From contig NZ_CP036273.1 in the NCBI RefSeq assembly GCF_007747215.1, positions 3,642,322-3,706,321 on the forward strand: 64,000 nt of DNA. Direction: 5' to 3'. The notes below the pieces were generated by a model. The model searched no databases. It worked only from the letters and a program-made list of their open reading frames with translations, and was not told the origin of the DNA. The stretch is from Urbifossiella limnaea (GTDB lineage Bacteria > Planctomycetota > Planctomycetia > Gemmatales > Gemmataceae). Of the stretch, positions 52,793-60,103 are shown one piece after another. How positions within the stretch are numbered: position 1 is the stretch's first letter; each line of letters starts with the position of its first letter. The position numbers were made by a program, and so were the translations under genes.

Positions 52793-54190
52793 TTACCCGC
52801 CTCCGAGCCGCGACGCGGCGCGGGCCAGCAGCGCCATCGCGGCGGCCGCCTCGGCGGGGGTGATGGTCAGCGGCGGCGAGATCCGCACCACCTTCTTCGC
52901 CAGCGGGCCGAGGAGGTGGACGCCGTCGCCGCCGCGGCCGTCGCCCAGGTACGCGGCCAGAACGAAGCCGTTCGCCCACTCCGCCGCCGACTTGCCGCCG
53001 TGGTCCGCGAACTCGACGCCCCACACCATCCCGCCGGCCTCGCCGCGGACGTGCGCCACGAACGGGTGAGCCTTTAGCGCCACCAGCCCGCGCTCGATCA
53101 GCGCGGACGGCTCCTTCATCGCGGCGATCACGTCCCGCGCCTCAAACTCGTCTAGCGTCGCCAGCACGGCGGCGCAGTTCAGCGGGTTGGCGCTCCACGT
53201 GTCAGACCCTTCGCCGTAGTCGAGCGCCCCGAACACGTCCGCCCGGCCGACCGCGGCCGCGACCGGCACGCCGTTGCCTAGCCCCTTCCCGAGCACCACC
53301 AGGTCGGGCTCCAGGCCGTAAGTGCTGTACGCGAACATGCTGCCGGTGCGGCCGAAGTTCGCCTGCACCTCGTCGAGGATGAACAGCACGTCGTTGGCCC
53401 GGCACCAGCGCTGGAGGAACTGCAGGTACTCCTTCGGCGGGTGGTACGAGCCGCCGCCGCCGAGGTACGGCTCGGTGATCAGCGTGCCGATCCGCCGGCC
53501 GAACTGGTGGAGGAGGGCGGCCAACTCCTTCTCGTAGGGGGCCGTGTCGAACGGCTCGCCGCGCTGCGCCACGTCGCGGCACTCGGCCGTCGGAAAGGTG
53601 ATGAACTTCACGCGCGGGTCGCGCTCGGCGTCGGCCTCGCTGCCGGTCACGGCGTTGGCCAGCCCCTTCTTGCCGTGGAAGCCGTAGCGCGTGGCCAGGA
53701 TCATGGGCCGGGTGCGGTCGCGGGCGTGGGTCGCCCACAGCGCCTTCTGAATGGCCTCCGAGCCGGACGCCGCCCACATCACTTGTTCCATCCGCCCGCC
53801 GCCCGGCTCGGCCCGCAGCGCCGCAATGAGGCGGCGGCTGGCCTCGGCCTCGATCGGCGTCACCGCGTTGTACGCAGTCATGGCCACGGCCGGGAAGTAA
53901 TCCGGCCCGGCGTCGAAGGCGCCGGCCCCCTTCCCCGCGGCGGGCCAGCCCATGTAGTCGAAGAATCGCTGCGTCCAGCGCACGGGGTTGTGGCCGAGGT
54001 TGGCGACGAGCACGCCGGAGGAGAAGTCGAACAGGCGGCGGCCTTCTGGGGTCCAGTGGTAGACGCCGGCGCTCCTGGCGAGCACGGCCTGCGACGGGGT
54101 GAACGTGCGGAGCGACCGCGGCTCAACGGCGGCGGCGGCGGCGCGGGCGGCGTTGGACGCGGGTTCGGCGGGGTGTTCGATCGGCGGCAT
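52793..54190 (-). CDS. Class III aminotransferase, PLP-dependent
   Basis: 465 residues from the ATG at 54190. Features: FDFSSGVLVANLGHNP near the N-terminus, ASGSEAIQKALWATH, the cofactor region ATRYGFHGKKG, ILDEVQANFGRTGSMFAY, and the Schiff-base Lys in VVLGKGLGNGVP. It belongs to the ornithine/GABA/acetylornithine group; VGRADVF-type and LGGGGSYHPP differ from bioA. The amino donor and acceptor cannot be read out. It begins one base after the kptA stop and should be translated from the same mRNA. Confidence 0.92.
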   Translation of the reverse strand: MPPIEHPAEPASNAARAAAAAVEPRSLRTFTPSQAVLARSAGVYHWTPEGRRLFDFSSGVLVANLGHNPVRWTQRFFDYMGWPAAGKGAGAFDAGPDYFPAVAMTAYNAVTPIEAEASRRLIAALRAEPGGGRMEQVMWAASGSEAIQKALWATHARDRTRPMILATRYGFHGKKGLANAVTGSEADAERDPRVKFITFPTAECRDVAQRGEPFDTAPYEKELAALLHQFGRRIGTLITEPYLGGGGSYHPPKEYLQFLQRWCRANDVLFILDEVQANFGRTGSMFAYSTYGLEPDLVVLGKGLGNGVPVAAAVGRADVFGALDYGEGSDTWSANPLNCAAVLATLDEFEARDVIAAMKEPSALIERGLVALKAHPFVAHVRGEAGGMVWGVEFADHGGKSAAEWANGFVLAAYLGDGRGGDGVHLLGPLAKKVVRISPPLTITPAEAAAAMALLARAASRLGGG

Positions 54191-54191
54191 G

Positions 54192-54752
54192 TCAGGCGTC
54201 CGGGGGCGGGGTGACCCGAAGGTATTCGGGCGGCACGGCGTCGGCGAGCCAGACGCCGTTGGCGGCCCTGTAGAAGGTGTACCCGGCGGCCCGCATCGCG
54301 GCCGCATTCACTTCGAGGACGACGAGCCGGCCGTGCCGCGTCCCGACCTTCGCGGCGGTGGCCGTGTCGGCGGACAGGTGGACGTGGTGGCGCGCCATCT
54401 TCAGCAGGCCGTCGCCGCGGATGGCGTCGAGAAACCGGTCGGCGGTGCCGTGGTACAGCACGGCCGGCGGCTCGGCGGGTTCGAGTTGCAGGTCGACATC
54501 GGCGGAATGGCCCTGGTTCGCGCGGACCTTCGTCCCGGTCGTGTCGAGGGCGAAGCGCTGCTTGTCGTTGCTGCGGACGACCTCGTCGAGGTCTTCGGGC
54601 GTCATCGGGAAGCCGACGCGGGCGGCGCCGGCGATCAGGTCGGCGACCGGAACCCAGCCGCCGGGTTCGAGCGTGAGTCCCAGGCCCGCCGGTTGGTGCC
54701 GGAGGTGGAGGCTCAGGAACTTGCTGAGGCGGACGAGGCGCTTCCGGTCCAC
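54192..54752 (-). CDS. kptA: RNA 2'-phosphotransferase KptA/Tpt1
   Basis: 186 residues from a GTG at 54752. A TTG start at 54836 was rejected since it would overlap the preceding gene and add disordered residues; the chosen length matches E. coli KptA. The N-terminal winged-helix part has KRLVRLSKFLSLHLRHQP, GGWVPVADLI and DKQRFALD. The C-terminal ADP-ribosyl-transferase-like half has VRANQGHS, LYHGTADRFLDAI, HVHLSADTATAAKVGTRHG. The Arg/His residues of the active site are retained. The family removes 2'-phosphates left by tRNA ligase in eukaryotes. The bacterial role is unclear. Confidence 0.93.
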   Translation of the reverse strand: MDRKRLVRLSKFLSLHLRHQPAGLGLTLEPGGWVPVADLIAGAARVGFPMTPEDLDEVVRSNDKQRFALDTTGTKVRANQGHSADVDLQLEPAEPPAVLYHGTADRFLDAIRGDGLLKMARHHVHLSADTATAAKVGTRHGRLVVLEVNAAAMRAAGYTFYRAANGVWLADAVPPEYLRVTPPPDA

Positions 54753-54777
54753 GGCGGGCCTGGTGTGTGGGGCGGAC

Positions 54778-56073
54778 TCAGACCCGCCCGGGGTAGAGGA
54801 CTTCGGGGGTCGCGCTGCCCGGCGCGTAGAGGACAAGCCCGCCCTCGGGTTGGTTCACCTTCACGACGCAACCTGGGCGGCCGGCCGCGGCGTGCTTCAG
54901 TACGGCTTCTGAGGCCTGAACGACGGCGACGACGTTGCGGTCGGCGCTCAGGTCGTCGTAGGCGAGCGCCTGCATGGCCGCGAGCCGCTGCGGTCGTTCC
55001 GCCGGCGACCCGCCAAACTCGACGGTGGCGACCTCCCGGAAGAACCGCTCGATGACCTCGATGCCGTAGCCGCGCTGGGACCGCTCGCCCCACGGTTCGA
55101 GGAACGTGCCATTGTAGTGGTAGTTGGGGGTGTTCTTCATGTCGTGCGGGGTGCGGCCCTCGACCGTGAGCTCGACGCCGCGCTTGCGCTGGTGGGCGGC
55201 CCAGACGGCGTTGTCGAAGCGGAACTGGACCTCCTGCTCGACGTACCCCGGGAAGTTATCGGGCGTGACCCAGCTGGTGTGGATGTCGAACGCGGCCTCG
55301 CGGGAGTCCGGGTGGTGGTACACGACCTGAAGCTGCACCGAGTCCCACGTGGGGCCGTCGGCCGGGCCGACGATTCCACGCTGGCCGGTGGCGGTGATCC
55401 GGGCGAGGTCCCAGTCCGGGCCAAAGGTGAAGTCGATGAGTTTGAGGTAGTGGACGGCGACGTAGGTTGACGGGTTCCGGCCGGTGATCCATTCCGCGAA
55501 CTGCCCGCCGCTGATGGACTTCGGTTCGAGGAGCGAGCAGTAGCCGTTGTTGACGTGCCGCAGCACGCCGTCCTGATAAAGCGTGCGGAGTTTCTTGTGG
55601 TCGGGGTCCGCGAGCTTGTGGTAGACGACTTTGGCGAGGGCGCCGGTTCTCGCGGCCGTGGCGACGAGTTCGTCCAGTTCGGTGAGGCTGAGGACGGAGG
55701 GTTTTTCGATCAGAGTGTGTTTGCCGGCGGCGAGGGCGGCGCGGGCGGCGGCGAAGTGGCGGTCGTCCGGGCTGGCGACGCACACGGCCCGGACCGGCGA
55801 CCGGGCGAGTCGCTCGGCCGCGTCGTCTCCCACGAGGTTGTCGAAGGCGTCGGGGGGCGTTCCGGTGTCGCGGAGGAAGCGGGCGACGCGGGCGCCGGTC
55901 CTGGTGGCTGCGGCGGTGAGGCGGACACGGACCGGGCCGGTTGCCGGGAGGAAGAGCGGCGACCGGGCGAGGGCGTCGAAGCACGGGCGGTACGTCTCGT
56001 CGACGATCATACCGAAGCCGACGAGGCCGACGTCGAGGCTCGGGGCGGCGGGATTCGCAAGGATTTCAGGCAT
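54778..56073 (-). CDS. Gfo/Idh/MocA family oxidoreductase
   Basis: 431 residues from the ATG at 56073; a GTG 12 codons earlier is less likely. The N-terminal Rossmann domain has VGLVGFGMIVDE, a diverged GxGxxG, then AVCVASPDDRHFAAARAALAAGKHTLIEKPSVLSLTELDEL, the EKP motif of the family. The C-terminal dimer domain has LKLIDFTFG and ITATGQRG. Substrates are usually sugars or inositols. It precedes kptA by 25 bases in an operon that ends with the aminotransferase. Confidence 0.92.
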   Translation of the reverse strand: MPEILANPAAPSLDVGLVGFGMIVDETYRPCFDALARSPLFLPATGPVRVRLTAAATRTGARVARFLRDTGTPPDAFDNLVGDDAAERLARSPVRAVCVASPDDRHFAAARAALAAGKHTLIEKPSVLSLTELDELVATAARTGALAKVVYHKLADPDHKKLRTLYQDGVLRHVNNGYCSLLEPKSISGGQFAEWITGRNPSTYVAVHYLKLIDFTFGPDWDLARITATGQRGIVGPADGPTWDSVQLQVVYHHPDSREAAFDIHTSWVTPDNFPGYVEQEVQFRFDNAVWAAHQRKRGVELTVEGRTPHDMKNTPNYHYNGTFLEPWGERSQRGYGIEVIERFFREVATVEFGGSPAERPQRLAAMQALAYDDLSADRNVVAVVQASEAVLKHAAAGRPGCVVKVNQPEGGLVLYAPGSATPEVLYPGRV

Positions 56074-56242
56074 ATCCGCAAGGTACGCGGGCCGGCGACC
56101 GGCGTCCACAAGCCGCGGCGGTTTTCAATACATAATATACATTATCGGACGTTGTATGCGGACGTGCGGAACGGGCTGTACTTCCGCCGCGACCGATAAT
56201 CAACCTTATGTTGTGAAACCGCCGGCCCGACCGGGCCGGCGT
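56074..56242. promoter_or_regulatory. AT-rich promoter-like region of the oxidoreductase-kptA operon
   Basis: A short AT-rich island (AATACATAATATACATTATC near 56130) contrasts with the GC-rich surroundings and holds several -10-like words on the minus strand. No exact -35/-10 pair is claimed. It is also the 3' side of accA. Confidence 0.35.
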
Positions 56243-57196
56243 TCAGCCCAGAACGCCCATCGAGCGGAACTTCGCGTACCGGGACTGGAGGAGTTGGGGC
56301 GACGGCTGCGCCGCCAGCTCGCGGAGTTGCTTCGTCAGGTAGCCCTTGAGCGTACTGCCGGCGTCGCGCGGGTTGCGGTGCGCCCCGCCGACCGGCTCCG
56401 CGATCACGTGGTCAATCACCCCCAGCCGTTGCAAGTCGGCCGCCGTCAGCCGCAGCGCGTCGGCGGCCTTCGGCTTCGTCGCGTCCGTCGCCACCTTCCA
56501 CAGAATGCCGGCGCATCCCTCGGGGCTGATCACCGAGTAGTACGCGTGCTGGAGCATCGCCACCCTGTCGCCCACGCCGATCCCCAACGCCCCGCCCGAG
56601 CCGCCCTCGCCGATCACCACACAGACAATTGGCGTCGGCAACCGGGACATTTCCAGAATGCTCGTGGCGATCAGCTGCGACTGGCCGCGCTCCTCCGCCC
56701 CGATACCCGGGAACGCCCCCGGCGTGTCGATCAGGCACACCACCGGCACGCGGTACTTCGCCGCCAGCTTCATCTTCGCCAGCGCCTTCCGGTAGCCCTC
56801 CGGGTGCGCGCAGCCGAAGTAGCACTGGGTCCGCTCGGCCGTCGTCTTCCCCTTCTGGTGGCCGATCAGCATGACCTTGTGGTCGCCGATTCGCGCGAAC
56901 CCGGCTCGGATGGCCCGGTCGTCGCCGATGGCCCGGTCGCCGTGCAACTCCACGAACTCGTCGCAGATCAGGCCGATGTAGTCGAGGGTTTGCGGCCGCT
57001 GCGGGTGCCGCGACACCAGAACAGTTTCCCACGCACTCAGGGTCGAGTACCGCTCCCGGAGCAACGCCACGACCTCGCGGCGCATCTTCTTCAGGACTTC
57101 GGCCCCGCCTGGTGTGGCGGCCCCGCCCTCGAGCCGGGCCAGCGCTTGTTCCAGTTCGTGGATGTCGTGCTCGAACGGCAGCGGGTCGGGGACCAT
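56243..57196 (-). CDS. accA: Acetyl-CoA carboxylase carboxyltransferase subunit alpha
   Basis: 317 residues from ATG. The N-terminal coiled region (FEHDIHELEQALARLEGG) leads to the crotonase-fold carboxyltransferase domain: SRHPQRPQTLDYIGLICDEFVELHGDR, MLIGHQKGKTT, HPEGYRKALAKMKLAAKYRVPVVCLIDTPGAFPGIGAEERGQ, and VIGEGGSGGALGIGVGDRV. The end has SPEGCAGILWK. It transfers CO2 from carboxybiotin to acetyl-CoA for fatty-acid synthesis and thus depends on the biotin whose synthesis genes are also in the window. It lies 45 bases after the kinase gene on the same strand. Confidence 0.97.
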   Translation of the reverse strand: MVPDPLPFEHDIHELEQALARLEGGAATPGGAEVLKKMRREVVALLRERYSTLSAWETVLVSRHPQRPQTLDYIGLICDEFVELHGDRAIGDDRAIRAGFARIGDHKVMLIGHQKGKTTAERTQCYFGCAHPEGYRKALAKMKLAAKYRVPVVCLIDTPGAFPGIGAEERGQSQLIATSILEMSRLPTPIVCVVIGEGGSGGALGIGVGDRVAMLQHAYYSVISPEGCAGILWKVATDATKPKAADALRLTAADLQRLGVIDHVIAEPVGGAHRNPRDAGSTLKGYLTKQLRELAAQPSPQLLQSRYAKFRSMGVLG

Positions 57197-57241
57197 CGGG
57201 CGGCAACCTCGGGCGGCTGGGGGGCGTGCGACGGCAGGCTG

Positions 57242-58120
57242 TTACCCCTCGTCTTCGACCTTCTCGTCCTTGTAAATCTTCACCTTCCGCAGGGCGATGA
57301 GGAACTCGTGGAAGCCGGCGAACCGGTCCTCGCGTTTTTTCGCCAGCATCTTCAGCACGATCTGCCCGAACTCGTCGGTGAGCTCCTTGTTGTAGTTCAC
57401 CGGGCTCTGCGGCTTCTCGGTGAAGTGCTTCGTCAGCAGTTCCTGCTCGGTCATCCCCACGAACGGCTTCCGGCCGGTAGTCAACTCGAACAGGGTCACC
57501 CCGTAGCTGTACAGGTCGGCCCGGCCGTCCAGCGGCTGCTTTAGGATCTGCTCCGGGCTCATGTAGCTCTTCGTGCCGCCGACGCGCTCCTTCTTCCCCA
57601 GCAACTTGCCGAGCAAGCCGGACAGGCCGCCGCCCTGCTTCGCCTTCGTGGTCAGGGCGAAGTCGATGATCTTCGTGTCGCCCATGCTGTTGACCAGGAT
57701 GTTGTCCGGCTTCACGTCGCGGTGGACGTAGCCCATGGCGTTCATGTACGCCAGGCCCGTCGCCGCCTCGCGGAAGATTTTGCGGGCGTGCTCCTTGATG
57801 AACTTCGTGTCCTTCGCCTGCAGCCGCAGCCGGAGCGAGCCGGACGGGAAGAACTCCATCACGAAGAACGGCCGCTCCTTCGACCGCTCCACCTTGTGGA
57901 TGCGGATGACGTTCGCGTGCGCCATCTTCACGCCGACCTCGGCGTCGTTGAACAGCTCGGCGCGGGCCTCGGGCTCGGTCGCCGCCTCGGGCAGCAGCAC
58001 CTTCATGGCGAAGTGCCGGTTCGACCGCGTCTCCACGACCTCGAACACCTGCGACTTCTGCCCCGTCTGGAGCAGCGTGCGCAGGCGGTAGCCGCCGATG
58101 ACCTCGTTGATGTCGGCCAC
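57242..58120 (-). CDS. Hanks-type kinase with atypical nucleotide-binding motifs
   Basis: 292 residues from a GTG. The Gly-rich loop is changed to LLQTGQKSQVFEV (residues 17-28), with only one Gly. Lys40 in FAMKVL and the catalytic loop HRDVKPDN (133-140) are intact, but DFG reads DFA at 153-155. SPE at 188-190 replaces APE. No transmembrane or sensor domain. It may be a weakly active kinase or a binding module. Coupled within 9 bases to the ferredoxin-NADP reductase gene upstream. Confidence 0.88.
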   Translation of the reverse strand: MADINEVIGGYRLRTLLQTGQKSQVFEVVETRSNRHFAMKVLLPEAATEPEARAELFNDAEVGVKMAHANVIRIHKVERSKERPFFVMEFFPSGSLRLRLQAKDTKFIKEHARKIFREAATGLAYMNAMGYVHRDVKPDNILVNSMGDTKIIDFALTTKAKQGGGLSGLLGKLLGKKERVGGTKSYMSPEQILKQPLDGRADLYSYGVTLFELTTGRKPFVGMTEQELLTKHFTEKPQSPVNYNKELTDEFGQIVLKMLAKKREDRFAGFHEFLIALRKVKIYKDEKVEDEG

Positions 58121-58129
58121 GCCGCCCCC

Positions 58130-59062
58130 TCACCAGTACTCTTCGAAGTGGACGTTGCCCTTGAACTTCAGCGCCGACACGTCCGCCTGGAAGCCGCGCT
58201 TCTCGAGCACCTCGATCACCCCGACCGGCTCCGGGTACGTCTTGGCGCCGGTCTCCTTGTCGCGGTGCGGCACGCCGATCATCTTCGGGTTGCCGCACAG
58301 GAACACGTGCGTCTTGCCGGGGTCGAGCGCCTCCCCGAGCTGCTCCTCCAGTTCGCCGCCGGCGATCACGTCCTGGATGTACGTCTTCTTGGTGACGGTC
58401 GCCTCGCGGGTCGTCAGCGGCAGGTACTTGTAGTTCGGGAACTGCGTCATCAGGCGGCGGTGAGTTTCCAGGTAGCCCAGGTCGCGGGCGTAGCGGACGC
58501 ACGACGCCGACAGCACCTTCCCGGTGTGCCCGCGCCGCAGCAACTCCCACACCATGTAGTTGTGCGGCGCCTCGCCGGTGCCGGTGCCCAGGAACAACAC
58601 CGTGTCGCCGGGCTTCACCGGGTCGAGCGTGTACACGCCGGTGATCTTCTCGCCGACGTTGAGCCGGTCGCCCTCGCCCAGGGCGAACAGCCGCGGCGTG
58701 AGCGCCGGCACCCGGCCGTCGGCGTTCTCGCGCACCAGCACGATGTAGAATTCGAGGTAGTCCGTACTCGGCACGTCCACCAACTCGCCGGCGTCGGTCA
58801 GGATCGAGTTGCTGATCGAGTACGCCCGGCGGACCACCTTGGTCTGTTCCTCGGGCGTCAGCGTCTCGACCTGGCATCCGTCGGCGCGGGCCTCCCAGTA
58901 GCCGAGGCCGAGCGAGCAGTACTGGCCGGGCTTGTGCGCGGGGCGAACGAAGTCCGGCTTCACCCGCAGGACCATCAGGTCGGAGTGAACCTTCCGGACG
59001 TATGTCACGGTGCCGTTGTAGCGCTTCTGGCGGAGGTCGGTGATGTGGTCGGGCGTCAGCAC
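58130..59062 (-). CDS. Ferredoxin-NADP(+) reductase-like flavoprotein
   Basis: 310 residues from the GTG at 59062, which has GAGG at a good distance; a TTG at 59083 would start at the foot of a strong hairpin. FAD-binding motif VVRRAYSISNS, the NADP-binding Gly motif FLGTGTGEAPH, FLCGNPKMIG, and the aromatic C-terminus HFEEYW are all typical of the bacterial FNR group. An insertion of about 30 residues before RAYSIS lengthens it relative to E. coli Fpr (248 residues). It should pass electrons between NADPH and ferredoxin or flavodoxin. The following gene is the atypical kinase. Confidence 0.93.
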   Translation of the reverse strand: MLTPDHITDLRQKRYNGTVTYVRKVHSDLMVLRVKPDFVRPAHKPGQYCSLGLGYWEARADGCQVETLTPEEQTKVVRRAYSISNSILTDAGELVDVPSTDYLEFYIVLVRENADGRVPALTPRLFALGEGDRLNVGEKITGVYTLDPVKPGDTVLFLGTGTGEAPHNYMVWELLRRGHTGKVLSASCVRYARDLGYLETHRRLMTQFPNYKYLPLTTREATVTKKTYIQDVIAGGELEEQLGEALDPGKTHVFLCGNPKMIGVPHRDKETGAKTYPEPVGVIEVLEKRGFQADVSALKFKGNVHFEEYW

Positions 59063-59086
59063 GGCGGCCTCGGGGGCGGACAAACG

Positions 59087-59121
59087 GCACGCCCCCCGCC
59101 GGCGGCCGGCGGGGGGCGTGC
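59087..59121 (-). terminator. Strong hairpin between the TIM-barrel gene and the FNR gene
   Basis: GCACGCCCCCCGCCG (59087-59101) and its perfect complement (59107-59121) enclose a 5-base loop. On the minus strand it follows the stop at 59146 and is followed by GTTTGTCC, so it can end the transcript of the TIM-barrel gene. Confidence 0.7.
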
Positions 59122-59145
59122 GGCCCGGTCACCGAGTGTTATAGG

Positions 59146-60006
59146 CTAGGTCGCCCGGCGGGCCACGTCGCGGACGTGGTCCACACACTTCTTCATGTCC
59201 GGCGACGGGTCCTGCGGGTGCGCCTCGTACTCGATGCAGATGGCGCCGTTGAAGCGCACCTCGCGCAGGGCCGCGAGCACCTGGGCGACGTTCAGCGCCC
59301 CGGTCGGGTCGCCGAACACCACGTCCTCCTTGCGGCGGTTGTCGTGGTCCTTCACGTGCATCCCGAAGTTGCGGGCGCCCATGTGCCGGATCTGCTGCGC
59401 CGGGTCGAGCCGCTCGCCGAGCTGGGCGGCGCGGATGAGGTGCCCCGTGTCGAGGCACGCGCCGATGAGGCGGTGGTGGTCCCGCACGGCCCGCATGATG
59501 ACCTCCGCGGAGTACCACCGGTGCAGCGCCTTCCCCGACGGGCCGTGCGGGTGGATGGCGATGGCGATGTTGTACTCGGCCACCAGCTTGTCCAGGCTGT
59601 CGAAGCTGTTCGGCGTCGGGTCGGCGCTCAGGTACTTCACCCCGAGCGCCTTGCCGAAGTCGAACACGCGCTTGTTGGCGTCGTGGTTGTCCGTGAACGC
59701 CTGCACGCCGAACCCGACCGGCGTCACCTCGTACTCTTTGCACAGCCCGAGGATCGTGGACAGCTGCTGCGGCGTGCTGGCCTGCGGGATGTGGTTGTTG
59801 TAGAACTCGGCGTTCTTGATCCCGAGGTCCTTCATGCGGCGGAGCGCCTGCTCCAGGTTGAACTGGCGGAACGTGTAGCTCTGAACGCCGAGGGAGATGT
59901 CGCCGACGAGGTCGCCGGCGGCACCCGCGGGGGTGGCGGCCAGGAGTCCGGCGGCGGTGGCGGCGCCGGCCTGGAGGAACGAGCGGCGCGACAGGGGCGC
60001 GGACAT
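59146..60006 (-). CDS. Tat-exported sugar phosphate isomerase/epimerase-like TIM-barrel protein
   Basis: 286 residues from ATG. The twin-arginine signal LSRRSFLQAGAATAAGLLAA covers residues 5-24, ending in AGAAG. The mature part is a xylose-isomerase-like barrel: ISLGVQSYTFRQFNLEQALRRMKDLGIKNAEFYNN, then AIHPHGP, LDTGHLIRAAQ, NFGMHVKDHDNRRKEDVVFGDPTGALN and ICIEYEAHPQDP. The Glu/Asp/His metal-ligand pattern appears to be kept. Many planctomycete homologues are exported; the substrate is unknown. A terminator-type repeat lies upstream. Confidence 0.9.
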   Translation of the reverse strand: MSAPLSRRSFLQAGAATAAGLLAATPAGAAGDLVGDISLGVQSYTFRQFNLEQALRRMKDLGIKNAEFYNNHIPQASTPQQLSTILGLCKEYEVTPVGFGVQAFTDNHDANKRVFDFGKALGVKYLSADPTPNSFDSLDKLVAEYNIAIAIHPHGPSGKALHRWYSAEVIMRAVRDHHRLIGACLDTGHLIRAAQLGERLDPAQQIRHMGARNFGMHVKDHDNRRKEDVVFGDPTGALNVAQVLAALREVRFNGAICIEYEAHPQDPSPDMKKCVDHVRDVARRAT

Positions 60007-60049
60007 GGGTTCAGCTCCGGGAGGGTGGGGCGAGGGTGATTAAAGCAGA

Positions 60050-60077
60050 AAGCCCACCCGTTGCAACGGGTGGGCTT
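60050..60077 (-). terminator. Terminator of the VIT/VWA gene (repeat family copy 2)
   Basis: A perfect 28-base palindrome (AAGCCCACCCGTTG and complement). Read on the minus strand, it follows the stop at 60104 and is followed by TCTGCTTT. Relative to 10095-10122 one base pair is swapped, G-C to C-G, in both arms, and the CCGGGCG flank is shared. Confidence 0.8.
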
Positions 60078-60103
60078 CGCCCGGCAGGCTGGAACGGCCG
60101 GTG

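Noticed and set aside
57242-58120. Calling the atypical kinase a pseudogene
   Set aside because: The frame is intact, HRDVKPDN and Lys40 are kept, and codon use is normal, so it is more likely an expressed divergent kinase.
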